DNA of 64,000 bases. It comes from Distichodus sexfasciatus. Taxonomy: Eukaryota; Chordata; Actinopteri; Characiformes; Distichodontidae. The stretch's first letter is position 1, and each line of letters starts with the position of its first letter. Shown here one piece after another: positions 1 to 11,899 of this stretch. Below the pieces are notes generated by a model, which was not told the DNA's origin, made no database searches, and saw only the letters and a program-made list of their open reading frames with translations. A program made the position numbers and the translations under genes. Where the stretch lies: NCBI GenBank assembly GCA_032718565.1, contig JAVGVS010000411.1, positions 154,246 to 218,245 on the forward strand, in the 5' to 3' direction.

Positions 1-430
1 TCACAGACGCTTGGTGCGGTCGCGGCTACGTTTGCATTTACGGTAGCCTACGCTGCATTCACAGCCACACGGATAGCCTACCTGCGTTAGGTTAACTGAA
101 CTCGGGAGACGGAGATGGATTCCGGAGAAATATCTTCACGCTAGTCAATGAGTGGATTTACCGTAAATATTGGAGTAGAGCGATCAAAACAGAAACTTTT
201 AACATTCTGCTGGAATTGAATTCCTCACCTCAAGAAAGTCACATTTTTAGGATGGAAAGGGTAAGTTTTTCAGCGAAATTGATTCACAACAGTACAGTAT
301 AGACCTTCCACTGTTTCAAAACACTAAAAACAAAAAATCCCAAATTTTACCCCACGCAACATAAACGCTCGTTTTTCTCGGAAACCTCCGTTGCGACAAG
401 CCACTGGTTTTGCCGTGAAGGGTCATGTAT
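1..430 (-). mobile_element. TIR element, cut by the window edge, inverted copy
   Basis: The reverse complement runs parallel to 28,330-28,740 through the whole 430 bp ('gaggtttccgagaaaa', 'gaattcaattccagcagaat', 'gatatttctccggaatccat', 'tgcagcgtaggct'). It ends at about 430 with the same terminal inverted repeat. The missing 200 or so bases lie before base 1. Confidence 0.85.
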
Positions 431-714
431 ATAAAGCTATGCACTTCCACTGATTAAAAGTAGCTAAGCTCCAGCCAAGCTACTGTCTTAATAGTTAATT
501 GCACTACAAACTACAGTGGAAAAGTAGATAACTACATGGTAGCGGTTTCCTCCACGAAGTTAAGCTAATATTTGTGCTGTAGGATACACTTAACGCTAAT
601 AAATTAACCAATGTGAAACAAGACGTTAAAGGTAATATGAAAAACTATATATTTTTTTAACAATGTAATATCAAATCCTATAAGGTTTTAGTGGCGTTAC
701 ATTAAAATGTGGAC
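431..714. repeat. Dispersed repeat (family K)
   Basis: 'agtagctaagctccagccaa' and 'gctactgtcttaatag' match 19,905-19,940 and, inverted, 9,610-9,650. Confidence 0.55.
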
Positions 715-1156
715 TAGAGGTCGACCGATATTGGTTGATCAGGGCCGATATCGATACCGATTATTGCTAGTTAACGGGGCCGATAACCGATATTTTTGGA
801 ACTGATATGCAAATTTTTGAATTTTACAAACACCAACTCAGCTGAAACTCCTCTCTGTCCTCTTCTCCCTCTTGGAATTTTTACGCTGCCTGCGTGTGTG
901 AGTGTGGTGTGAGTGACAACAAGGCTTCAGCGTTGATTGGCTACTACTCGTGTGACGTTTAGCCAATCAGAGACCGTTGTGGGCGGGACGTTAAATGAAG
1001 CAGCGAGTCGAGAGCAAACGGCACTGAGAGAAGAGACGGCAGTGGAGCCACGGTAGCGCACCTTGTAATTACTTAATATCGGTGATACCGATAATCTGCA
1101 AAATGGCTAATATCGGCCCCCGATAATCGGACCGGCCGGTAATCGGTCAAAGAATA
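715..1156. mobile_element. hAT-type MITE with promoter-like motifs
   Basis: Left end tagaggtcgaccgatattgg; the right end reverse-complements to tattctttgaccgattaccg. Flanks are atgtggac (707-714) and atttggac (1,157-1,164), 7 of 8 identical. The subterminal regions are rich in 'ccgatat'. A partial inverted copy lies at 50,985-51,263. Confidence 0.78.
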
Positions 1157-1164
1157 ATTTGGAC

Positions 1165-1450
1165 TCACACATTTTGATAAATACCGCCTCTGATTCGTAC
1201 TGCAATCTCCGGGAAGGTGGATTTCATCTCACAGCTGCCAATTGTGCACTGTGATGCAAAAAGCATGCGCCGTGCCACTTCTGCCAATTCAACACCAATC
1301 AGAGACACCCGTCTTTGTAAACTTCTTTCTGTCCATTTTACCCAACTTTCCGATTTTCCGTCCTGCTTTAGAGAACAACAAAATGGCATCGCAGTTTGAC
1401 TGCTCCATTTGTTTGCTGTCTGCTGCAGGTGATGTTGTTTAAGGCTGGAA
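1165..1450. repeat. Dispersed repeat (family G)
   Basis: 'cacttctgccaattcaacac' and 'caatcagaga' are the reverse complement of 51,267-51,295. The copy includes two short open frames that are probably chance. Confidence 0.55.
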
Positions 1451-1820
1451 AACAGCAAACAGTCCATTATTCACTGCTTCATTGTGTAGTCAGTCTCTCT
1501 CTCTCTCTCCATCCAAACTGGGCTGATCGTGAAGGATGGCCCTGAAGGCATCAGTCGCATCCAAAATGGCCGCCTCAGCCTCAATTCATCATGTGAGCCG
1601 AACGGAGAAATCAACTCGCGGTTGAAATAAATCCTCATTTCGTTCTCGATAGTGAAGGATTTTGAATCTGTTGGATGGCCAACCTTTCTCTCTCCATCTC
1701 AGTCTCATTTCACTCAGCGTTCTCCAAAAGCAGAAACAAACATCATTACCGTTTCTTAACTTCAGTATGTATCATCTACACTGTGCTGTTTTAAGATATC
1801 TAGGCCTCATTCACTGATAA

Positions 1821-2651
1821 TAAGGGGTGGGAATTGATCAGATTTTATCAATATCAATGCCATTGTCGATTCTGCCTATCAATCCAATTTCTTATCGATC
1901 CCTGAGTAGTTTTTTGTTTTTTGGTTCTACACAAAAAGCAACAATTTTATTCTTCCCAAAATGATGTCTGCACAATATATTCATATTGATATTCATAGTT
2001 ATTATTATGTAGAGACATTCTATGGCTTAGTACTATGAAGAAAAAATAAGGGTTAGTGCAGGTGGAAACACTTCTTCATCCATTTGGAATCCATCTGGAT
2101 ATCGAATAAAATTATTTGATAACAAATCATGCATTTTCCAATATTTATTTTTTACTCTCTAACTTTAAAGAATTGAAAAATAGTTTCTGATTAATTGAAA
2201 ATGAAGAAACACTGATGTTTTGGCAATTTTTTGAGCATTTGCACTCATTTTGGCCTATAACTCATTTTTGACTCATTTCTGGAAGAGAAGGCACAACAGC
2301 GCTGTAGTCGCGCGTCAGGAGTAAATAAATATCAAGTAAACACCTGTACTGTGAGTAGAACGCTGGTTGTTATTTATCAGCTAAAATAGAAGTTTTGTCT
2401 GTAATAAATGGGAAGATTTAACTGAACTGGAAGGTTTTAGTGAAATGTTGGACTTCCCCGTGAGAGTCGCGTGCGCTAACAAACGCGTGCTTACATCGCA
2501 TTTAAGCGTCATGATTCCTCGTGGTTGAAGGTCAAGTCACAGAGAGTGTGACGTAATGTAGCGCGACGCAAAACTCAGCAGAAACCAGAAAGCGTTATGC
2601 TGGGAAATAAGAGAAGCACTAAGAAGAACCGGTTTTTCGATTCCCGCCGCT
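1821..2651. mobile_element. hAT-type element, 831 bp
   Basis: Left end taaggggtgggaattgatca; the right end reverse-complements to agcggcgggaatcgaaaaac. Flanks are identical (actgataa at 1,813-1,820 and 2,652-2,659; the match extends to 9 bp). The core at 2,045-2,480 also occurs, inverted, in the element at 25,507. No transposase frame. Confidence 0.82.
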
Positions 2652-2659
2652 ACTGATAA

Positions 2660-3204
2660 TGTTCATTTCTTAAATTTGTTCCTAAGAAAGTCAAGGCAAA
2701 CACAGACCTGACATGCTATAAAAAGAGTTTCACTGCTTGTAGATTTCTGTTCTTACCTAAATAAAAGAACGCTGGTGAAGGACAGAATCCTTGTGAAGGG
2801 CTATTTGCATGTGGCATTTTAGAACAATATTTCTTCTTAACAACAATTGGTGAGTGGGGTTCATTGTTGGTGTAACGCACTTCTGGCATGTAGAAAGGCA
2901 CAACACAAATCGAACATGAATTCACGTAGCAGAACAACCCAGAGTTTTAGCCCGCTCTCTTTTTAAAAAACGTCATTAGTGGGTTTTCGAAGCGAATTTT
3001 CTTCCAAACAACGGTTGTTAAATGAGGCTCTTTGTTCTTTAGTGCACATACAGTGCTTTGAGTGGTACTCGAGACAGCGGTGGCAATTTCAGTGCAAATG
3101 AATCAAAATGAAATGAACAGAAAAACAGACTCAGAGAGAGACAAAGGAAAAAGAGAGTGAGAGAGTGAGGGACAACCAAGACAGCTGTGTCCACAGTGTA
3201 TTGG
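2660..3204. other. Intronic sequence, nothing recognised
   Basis: Apparently single copy, with a short GA-rich stretch at 3,130-3,170 just before the SINE. Confidence 0.45.
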
Positions 3205-3380
3205 GTTTTGGTGGCCTAGTGGTAAGATGCTCGCCTTTGGACCAAGAGGTTGTGGGTTCAAATCTGACATTGGGTCCCTGAGCAAGACCCTTAACCCCAA
3301 GTTGCTCTCAGGGGAACTATCCCTGAAATTAGGATATGTAAGTCACTCTGGATAAGAAAATGGTCAAATACCAGTCACGC
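3205..3380 (+). mobile_element. tRNA-derived SINE (family A), plus strand
   Basis: The head has box A-like tggcctagtggtaag and box B-like ggttcaaatct. The body is 'cattgggtccctgagcaaga' and 'aagttgctctcaggggaact'. The tail is 'gtaagtcactctggataaga'. Complete in layout, unlike most other copies here. Confidence 0.83.
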
Positions 3381-3540
3381 AAACACTAGCAGGGATCACA
3401 AACTGGCCATCCAACATCGTCCTGCGTCACATCAAATAGACCCAATGAGATTTAGAGGCAATAATACATAATAATACATAAAAATAATACATAATACATT
3501 TACCACTGACGTCCTCTTGTTCATTAGGGGTGTTGAAATT

Positions 3541-3620
3541 AATCTGAAGGCGCTTAGCGCTCTGAATACTGAAGCTCATAGGATTTGTATTTAAAATAGG
3601 CGTTGCCAGGCACAGGCGCT
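3541..3620 (+). repeat. Fragment of the 60,831-type TIR element
   Basis: 'gaaggcgcttagcgctctga' and 'ctcataggatttgtat' are shared with 61,567-61,615 and, in part, 51,695-51,715. Confidence 0.65.
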
Positions 3621-5391
3621 AAATGTTAGTCATTCATATATTGATTTTTAAAAATCTACGTCAAAAAACACCTCAATTAATAGTAGGTCAAAAACGTCTA
3701 CTGTGCTATTTATTCTGGTAGCATGAGATTTGGACTCCATTAATCTTTTCCTGCTTAAATACAAGAAATGTTTCTAAATGAGCCTGGAAAATTTTTCAAC
3801 AGTGCACTAACACGACGCATGGGTATTTATCTTTCATCGAAAAGTTGTGAGCATGAAAGTTGTTATTAGGAAAGTTCTAGATGGAGGAACTCTGTCAGTG
3901 AAGCTTAAAGAAAAGCTAATAAATGGGTTGTGTTTCACATCTTGTTTTTCTTTCATTTGCTTAAAGACCATTTTGGCTAAAAAGACTAGGGAATATGAAA
4001 TTATGGGTAAAAAAAAAAGGGGGAGAGGTGGCAATGATACACTATAACTCCAAAAGTATGTGGACAACTTATCTTCCAAAAAAAGAAGTATTCATGGTTC
4101 CAGAAAAGAACTTTGCTATTTGATTCCCAATGAGGCCCAATGATTTTGCAACAAAATGTCCAAGAAGCTCATGTCAGATGTCTTTTGGATATTTTGGATC
4201 TTGCCCTTGTCTCATATTCTGAAAAGCAGAAAAGATGACAAATGAACCACTGATCACTTATTAAACATTAGGACCATTAACGCTTGTAAAAAATTCTCTG
4301 AAGCGGTTTTCGCAGTCATGATAAAATAGAAGATAAAAGAGAAAGACGTGGTAGAATCCGAATGAAAACAAAAGACGGATGAGTGTGTACTGTGAGAGGG
4401 ACGGTGAGAGCTAGGAGTGCAGCTTGATAAATGAGTGTTGATCTTAACGCCGGAGTTTAAAGCCCAGCAGCACAGTATTATGGGTTCGGTAATGACTTGT
4501 GGGCTGCAGAAAACTTTCACGTTTGACTGACGTAAGAAAGAGACTCCCCAGCTAGATGTGAAGAACACTGTGAACGCGCCGTGATGGGTTTCACACCCCG
4601 GAATGAAATTTCGGTGATAAACGCTGTCCAATGATTCATTCCTGACAGCGAATATTGCAGGATATCGACTCCTTCCAAACATCATTTAAGGTTTCGGAAC
4701 AAGAGCCGCCGTAATGAAACTGGCTTTAAACGTAGTCTTAGTGATATTTGTAAAGTTTAAAAAGGACAGTGTATTTAAACATATACATACTATACTATAT
4801 TGCAACGCTAATAATATCAAACATCATTAATGTACTGTAAAAAAGGAAAAAATATCAAGATGTGTGATTACGGCAGGCAGACATTCATTTTTCAGGCAGC
4901 TTCCGGGCAACTTTCCTAGCTGTAACAACAACAATTCAGCCATTAATTGTATTATAAGATTCATCTTAAGTTGCAGCGTGAGAGTAAACAAGGGAAAAGA
5001 AAAGGAGAAGACAGAAGAATGAGAACAAAATGACTGATTTACAATCATGTAGTGACTTGGAAAGAAGGCCAGTACACAGGAGTTATTCTTTATCTGTTAC
5101 TGGCAGAGCAAGACAAGTATTTGTGTACACACAAACACACATTTTTGTATCTTCACAGGGTATATATCTATACCTATATCTAAAATCTCTCAGCTTTAAA
5201 TTCTTATTATAATAAACAAATTTAATCAGTAACCTACTTACATTGACTGATAATACCAGTGCACCGATTTATCGCTCAGGCTCCAAAATATAGGCGTTCA
5301 AAGCTCAGGAGTGTCACATTATTCGGATGCGAGGGAACTGGATGGTAATGTACCAAACAAAGCATTGGTACATTAAATTTTATGGCTACAC
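3621..5391. other. Intronic single-copy sequence
   Basis: A 143-codon minus-strand open frame at 4,254-4,685 has no recognised domain or splice context. 4,045-4,075 ('ccaaaagtatgtggacaact') resembles the end of a Tc1-type element. Confidence 0.45.
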
Positions 5392-5668
5392 AAGTTTAAG
5401 ATCTAAACTTCTTGGTTTAAAATCTAAGGTCCCAAGTTTAGATCCTAATCCCAACTTTAGGATCTAGTCCCAAGATCCCAAGTTTAGATCCCTTGGAACC
5501 AGATTTTAAATTTGGAAGATTAGGATCTAAGCTTTCACGTTTAAAATCTTGCTTTCCAAGTTTATAATCTAAGGTTCCAAAATTAAGATCTAAGGTCGCA
5601 AGTTGAGGATCTAAACTCCCTATATACTTTATATACTGTATATATATACTATATATATATATATATAA
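5392..5668. repeat. Degenerate 'aagtttagatcctaag' minisatellite, then (TA)n
   Basis: About ten imperfect units with 'caagtttagatc' or 'aaaatctaaggt' cores lie in 5,392-5,625. They alternate between a form and its near-complement (gatctaa/ttagatc). (TA)n follows at about 5,622-5,668. Confidence 0.8.
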
Positions 5669-5669
5669 T

Positions 5670-7041
5670 CATTCAGATTTACTCACGTCCAAATAATAAC
5701 GGCATTGGTGAAAATAAGTCAGAGGTAAACTGGTGTACCTTATTAAATTGTATGAAGACAACACTTTTTGTTATTTTTTACCATACACAGTAGTTCAACG
5801 AACAAACAGCAGACAGTTGCAAACAACTGTCAAGTCTATCTGGTGATGTGATGAAATTTCTTTCACATTATATATGAAATAAACATCTATGGACATCTAT
5901 GTCAGATGCCCCCACTATGGTCTGACCAAATGGTCTAAGAACAAATCAACTTTCAAGCGAAGACTTTTCATAAGACATCTTGACTACATTGGTTGGTTCT
6001 TGAATTCTGTAACAAGCAGGACGGCGTTTGGGAATCAGCTGCGATCTGACCATGACCCCGAGATTGTTACCTTCCTCAGAGAAGGAAGGAGGAACTGTTG
6101 GATGTTCACTGATGTGACAGTATTCAACTGTCAGCAGATGGTGAAGAAAGAAACAATTGGTGTAATGACGAAGGTACAGCTCGTGAATGATATGTGCGGA
6201 CAAAGAGGGAATAAGCAAACAACCCGGAGCAGTATGGCTGTGTCGGTGTCACGGCTGTGCTGCTAATAGACCAAACCTGAATACCATGGCCCTACTGGGC
6301 ACCTGGCATCAGAAACTGGCAAGATATGGCAATAACGAATGGATTCCAGTTTGAATATAAAGGAATGTCGATGGTTAATACTACATGTGCGTGTTGCTGT
6401 TCACGACTGCCAAAAGTTCTTAAAAGCAGATTTCACATTGAAGTTCTGAATTCGTAATCTTATTTCTGAAGTTGAAAAATCTACAACTGTCAGACATGGT
6501 GGGCAACCTGCCCCTGCACTTCTTCAGGCACTGCAATTCGTGTTTTTATTTAATGTGGTTTTTATAATATGACGCTTTGACTCAAATTCCTCACACTGGG
6601 ATCTGAATCTTTTATTAGCTCAGAGATTTTGAACCTCGCTTTTATGTCTCTTCTGAAAGCTGGATCCAGTATTACATCACAGCATGCAGGTTACAAGAAG
6701 GCCAAATTCTTATCTGCTGTATGCCAAGCGTCTGTGGTGTAAGTGTGTGTGTGTGTCGTAGAAACTGTGATCTGTCATTCTCCAAATATTAAAAAGAAGT
6801 CTGACATGGCTAATTCAAAAGTATATGGCCTGAAGGCAGACCTGCTGAATAACTCTGTGTCTGTGTGTGTGTGTGTGTGTTGACTAATGCATCATTTCTC
6901 AGACTTCCTCGTCTCGTCTGCTGCAAGACCTCCTTTATAAATCCACTTTTCTTCAGCCCAACCTTCTCTTATATAAAAGCCTTATTAGTACCCAACTTAC
7001 TTAAAAGCAGCCTCCACCTAGTAATAGTCATAATTTCCCTG

Positions 7042-7042
<1 letters not shown>
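5670..7042. other. Intronic sequence, largely single copy
   Basis: It includes a 125-codon open frame at 5,889-6,266 (plus) overlapped by one on the minus strand; neither resembles a known protein. A short (GT)n lies near 6,861-6,881. Confidence 0.45.
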
Positions 7043-7075
<33 letters not shown>

Positions 7076-7273
7076 CTTGTTATCTTTTATGTGCTCCTTC
7101 TAATTACAAGTAGATGTAAATAAATATATCATAGCCATCCTTAAACACTAACCTCAGTAATCAAAAGCAACTCTTTCAGTTTCTCAAATAAAATACACAA
7201 TTTTTGTACGTGATTTATCTTATGATGGACAGTTTTTATATTTTTTATGCCATGGTCAAGTCCTCACAACCCA

Positions 7274-7326
<53 letters not shown>
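7043..7326. repeat. Two (CA)n microsatellites
   Basis: 7,043-7,074 (about 16 units) and 7,275-7,326 (26 perfect units), separated by about 200 bp of AT-rich sequence. The His/Thr-rich frames seen here are artefacts of the repeat. Confidence 0.97.
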
Positions 7327-7327
<1 letters not shown>

Positions 7328-7344
7328 CCTTGTACTTATATTCT

Positions 7345-7500
7345 CATGTTCTCCTTGTTATTTTATTGTTATTTTATTATTTTTACTTTTAAATTTTCTG
7401 CCTTAATTGCACAGTCAAAGAGCGGATCAGGATACATTTCACTGAATGTTGTACCTGTATAATTTGCATGTGACAAATAAAGAATCTTGAATCTTGAATA
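7345..7500 (+). mobile_element. LINE 3' tail fragment
   Basis: 'tttcactgaatgttgtacct', 'gcatgtgacaaataaagaat' and then two 'cttgaat' units, the usual 3' end of fish L2-type LINEs. It is a different subfamily from that at 55,020. Confidence 0.6.
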
Positions 7501-7788
7501 TAGTAGTGAGGACCTCTATTGACTGCTATATTACTGTATCTAAATAATACTACACCTAACCCTAAATATAACCCTAACCATAACCTCAGTAACCAAAAGC
7601 TAATCTTTCTAACTTTTAGTTTTGAAAATAAACTTGTATTTTTTGTGTAAAAGCAGTTTAAAGAAGTGAAGACCACTAAAAAAGTCCTCACTTCCCAAAA
7701 ATGTCCTCACACTGCTGGTTAAAAACTCATTTTGGTTCTCACTAAGTAGCAAGTACAAGAACACACACACACACACACACACACACAC
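7501..7788 (+). repeat. 'gaggacctctatt' repeat, ending in (AC)n
   Basis: 'gtgaggacctctattgactg', 'acctaaccctaaatataacc', then 'aaagtcctcacttcccaaaa' and (AC)n at 7,761-7,788. The same architecture is found at 19,060-19,530. Confidence 0.6.
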
Positions 7789-7790
7789 TT

Positions 7791-8599
7791 TGTAGCCTGA
7801 ATGTACAAAACACTGCTGTTTCTCTTCCTACTGAGGTACAAGTTGTTTTGTAGCGTAGCTGCGCGCTAAAGCAAATCTCTCACACCAAGCACTCCTCACA
7901 CGGCTCCTCATGGCCTTAGGCGTCTGGTCAGCGTCACTTTTCACACTCTCAGACAAAACATGACTATTTTCTGTCTTGGTGACGCCTGAACTGTAGCTGT
8001 TCTCTCAGTAACAGCATGTGAGGAGATCAGAGAGAAAGCAGCCGTGTTGGGCTAATGTTGCAACTCCAAAAGTGGGCTGACTCGTCTTTGTGGCTCAGGC
8101 TAATGGAAAAGCTCATACTCACACACACACACACACAACTAATCTATTCAACAGCTTTTAGCAGATTTATTACCACATAAACAAAACAGAACACTTATCC
8201 CAGTTTCTCTGAACTGGATACTTCAAAACTAAGACGGTAAAGCGGCTAACAGGGCGGGCAGCATGGCTGGCCATTGAACTTCATGTATTATTACAAAATA
8301 TTTATTTCTTATATCTAATGAATTAAAACCTGAATTAAAAAGTAATATTTGTTAGGACTTTTGCCATGTAACTTCATTAAGAAATCATTATGTTGTGTGG
8401 CTAGGCTAGGCATTGCTGTTTGCCTTTGTTAGCCATTTTGGCATTTTTGGGGATGCGTATATTTCTTTAAAAACCTGAGGCTCATCTAATTGTGGTCAGA
8501 GATTAGCAAAATAATAACACAGCTAAAATCTAGAATACTATCAAGACAATCTCACTAATATATTACACATTTGTCTTCTAATCTCGCCAAACCTGGGCT
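7791..8599. other. Intronic sequence with a short (AC)n
   Basis: (AC)n at 8,120-8,138. Otherwise apparently single copy with no gene recognised. Confidence 0.45.
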
Positions 8600-8990
8600 G
8601 TCGCATCAGTATTAGTAGTGTAATGACTTGTCAATTTTCATCGATACATTGATTCAATGATTAAAGTGAAAACATCCATCAGACATTGTACATCTTGTAA
8701 TCTCACTTTTTACTAAAATAGAAGACAGTTTTCATTTAAAAGCCTGGTTGAGCTCGGGAAAAAAATTGATAAATGATATTTTAGTTGCTTTTTGAGATTT
8801 GATATGAAGGGAAGTGATTGTGTTAAATCAACATATGATATTGTCTCTTACGGATCGCTGGCTCCAGAAATAAATCGAATCAGAATCGAAACGTTGCACA
8901 CTTTTTGATATCGACATATGTTGAATCGTTGTCCCTTGAATCGACAGAATATCGTATCGTGATGAAATACTGCAACAACCTTCTTCCATT
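8600..8990. repeat. Decayed MITE (family H)
   Basis: 'gtgattgtgttaaatcaaca', 'tttagttgctttttgagatt' and 'gaatatcgtatcgtgatgaa' match 36,240-36,420 in the same order and orientation. Confidence 0.55.
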
Positions 8991-9554
8991 CAAGACATAA
9001 GCTGCAAAAAAGAAGGCCATTTTCACAAATATCATGAGCTACTGTTCATACAAAACTCCCCCTTGTGAGTCTTTTATGCGATCATGCTCAGGACAGCCTT
9101 TAAAAAATGTATCAAACGTTCAACTTCCATCCAGCTAACCTCCATCCTGCCGATCTGATGAAAAAAACCCCTGACAAACTGGACAGTGGAAGTTCATATA
9201 ATTTTTAAGAGAGCTGCTCAAACCAACTGTCTGGATGATGCATTATTCATACTGGACTAGCACAATCATCCTAGAAAAGAGTCTCGTTGAACTGAGAACT
9301 CTACGTTTTACTCGCAATACTGAATCCAAACAGAATTACGCTTACTTTCATCATCTGATACTTTGAGACACAAAAATATTGTGTATCATATAGCTTGGTG
9401 AGGCAAACAAGTCCTAAAAAGGGTCCAAACTGTCCAGAGCTGAACAGTAGTAATGTGGTAATGATTGTTTGAACACAAAATAACATCACATCATTAATAG
9501 CAGATTAGAAATAGAATAGTTTATAACCCATTTCTGATGCTAACCGTCACTAAC
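8991..9554. other. Intronic sequence, nothing recognised
   Basis: No repeat match, tandem structure or coding frame that can be supported. Confidence 0.45.
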
Positions 9555-9712
9555 TAGTACTGGATGAATTGTCTTCAATATAGTTAGCTACTTTTTCATT
9601 GTAGCCAACTACTACATTAAAGTGTTAGCTTGGCTGTAGCTTAGCTACTTTTAATCATAAGTAGCTTGTAGCTTGAAAAGCTACCGTTTAAAAGTAGCGT
9701 CTCCAAAACTAG
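9555..9712. repeat. Dispersed repeat (family K), inverted
   Basis: 'ttggctgtagcttagctact' and 'tttaaaagtagcgtctccaa' are the reverse complement of segments at 465-490 and 19,850-19,920. Confidence 0.6.
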
Positions 9713-10040
9713 CCCTGCCCACTGTCCAGCCGTAACAAATATGAAATCACGGCCTCAGATGATCAATACTTATTGATCGCTGCAATTCTGGTCCACATGT
9801 CTTCACCAAACACAATTTCCACTAGCTAAGCATCATTTCCTTTCAAGGGTCTGTACTATTTATGAGCTCAAATTAGCATCAGACTTGCATCAAGGAAGTT
9901 CGAGGTGGAGAGCTGCCTTAATAAAACAACGGGAGAGTGAAAGAAAATTACTCACACTCACAAATTAACCACAAGCAAACCTGCACCTTTATCACCAGCT
10001 GTGGAGCAATTCGATGAGGATTAAGGAGAAGAATGTGTTC

Positions 10041-10078
10041 GTTTTTGGGGACTGCAGCAGGCTGCGTCCCCCAAAAAC
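10041..10078. repeat. 38-bp near-perfect hairpin
   Basis: gtttttggggactgcagc at 10,041-10,058 pairs with gctgcgtcccccaaaaac at 10,061-10,078 over 18 bp with two mismatches and a 2-base spacer. Confidence 0.9.
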
Positions 10079-10202
10079 TCCTCTCTCTCTCTCTCTCTCT
10101 CACGGGAGCCTGGCATTAAATGGGCAAAGAACTTTGGTTGCCATGGAGATCCATTTAAGCTGCTAGCGGCCCTGACAACCTCTCGCTTCCTTTCACATAT
10201 TC

Positions 10203-10274
<72 letters not shown>
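10079..10274. repeat. (CT)n and (CA)n runs around a unique block
   Basis: CT at 10,079-10,101, CT at 10,206-10,248 and CA at 10,249-10,274. The 100 bp between them are unique and include 'ggttgccatggagatcc' at about 10,137. Confidence 0.9.
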
Positions 10275-10278
<4 letters not shown>

Positions 10279-10801
10279 TCACAGACTGAAAAAGGGTTAC
10301 TACAGATGAGCAGTTCTGTGCTAGTGGACAGTCTTTTTTGTGTTTAAATTTGAGGATTTTGTGGCACATGAAATACTATAATAAATAAAACAATAAAATA
10401 TAATAATTGCAATATAAATAATTACTAAATAACAAATAACTGCATGTAAGTCTAAGGCCAAGTCTTTCCCTAACACACACACACACACACACATACACCA
10501 ACATCCTCGGTCCACAGGGACAAATTCATCCGTTCGTTATTTCACCACATGCTGACACACAGACATCTGGCCAGCACTTTCACTTCCTCTCTCTCCCCCG
10601 CCACCTCAAACACACACATATACACACACACACACACACAAACCTTTAGCTGCCCCGCTCTCCGCACAGGTAGGTGATGCGAAGCCATAATAACTATGAG
10701 TGAACCAAATCACCCCAGGTGTCCGTGAGTGTGTGTGTGAGCGCTATTAAGTCTAGACCTTCACCTGCTGATGGCCTTCAATCTGCGACACATGCACACT
10801 A

Positions 10802-11075
10802 GGGCTGGGCGATACACACCAAAAATGATATATCGGTATTTTTAGGGCTGTATGGCGATACTCGATATATACTGCAGTATTTTGCGCTGAATTCCGCAAA
10901 GACTGTGGAATTGGAATTGGCCCTGTAATTGGAAGGTTGCCATTTCAAGTCCCGGACCCCAGACGTTGCCCACTGCTCCTACATTGACAGGCCAAATGCA
11001 CAGGTCACATTTCCCTGTGGTGCTCTGTGTACTGTGCTGTGTTCACAATGACAAAATCACTCACTTCAAGTTTTA
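10802..11075 (+). repeat. hAT MITE end followed by a SINE (family B) fragment
   Basis: 'gggctgggcgatacacacca' at 10,804 is the end of a 'ctgggcgatat' hAT MITE like that at 51,454. From about 10,910 the sequence becomes family B SINE ('ttgcccactgctcc', 'gtgttcacaatgacaaaatc'). Confidence 0.6.
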
Positions 11076-11559
11076 CTGTGTACAGTGGTATGGTGCAGAA
11101 ACGATGAGACGCCTTCCTGACTGCTCTGCCTAAAGTGGAAACTCTACCCCACACAGCCCTCACACTTTCCATTAATAAAATTCCTTGAGTCGGAATACGG
11201 CAGGAAACAGCCGAGGACGTTCCACGTCTGCAAAAGCACTTTACTCCTTCTTTTTCCCTTCACTTCTTCAGCCCTCCGTTGATTGGAAGAGGGGGAATAA
11301 CAACTCTATTAGCAACTACACGTTTGCAAGCTTTGGTTCGGCCTTGTTTTCATTGTGATTTGGCTTTATTTTCCAAATGAAAAGCTATAAAAAGACACGG
11401 CGACTGCGGTGGATGGCGGACGGAAAGTAGAGGAGGCCGATGGAAAGGGCTGGACGTTATTCAACGCTCTTTTGTTCATGGAAATTTCCAATGTAAATAT
11501 GAAAACTCCTTTTCATTGGTATTTGGCTTGAAATAAATCAAATACTGGGGTTTGGCAAT

Positions 11560-11890
11560 ATGATATCACGATTATCAACATCATGATTAATTGAACATTT
11601 TACCTCATAATTTATGACCGATTACTTTGTATTTTTGTCATGGTTTGTACTGTAAATATTCTCAAATATTAAAGCAGGGAGATTTTCTTCTAATGAAAGA
11701 GTGTATATATTTGAAATTTTTGAATAACTTAAGTACAAACACGTAGACTGAACAGGGCAGAGTCACATGGTAGTATGTTTTTACGTGGTCAGTACATGAA
11801 GACACTCTGGGGAAAGTACTGACAGTAATCTTAATATAATAATTGAAAGAATTATCACGATTATGGGCACAATTGTGTCAGTTGCGATGT
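11560..11890. repeat. Decayed MITE copy (38,555-type family)
   Basis: 'gatatcacgattatcaacat', 'catgattaattgaacatttt' and 'acctc' match 39,095-39,130. 'attatcacgattatgg' matches the far end. Confidence 0.55.
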
Positions 11891-11899
11891 CATATAGCC

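Noticed and set aside
4254..4685. A 143-codon open frame on the minus strand, sense to kcnq5
   Set aside because: No similarity to KCNQ exons or any known domain. Composition is not protein-like in conservation-relevant features visible here.
5889..6266. A 125-codon open frame on the plus strand
   Set aside because: No recognised domain, no splice or promoter context, and an overlapping minus-strand frame of similar length. Chance is likely.
7204..7462. His/Thr-rich open frames
   Set aside because: They are translations of (CA)n microsatellites; similar frames at 33,156, 34,784 and 43,869 were also dropped.
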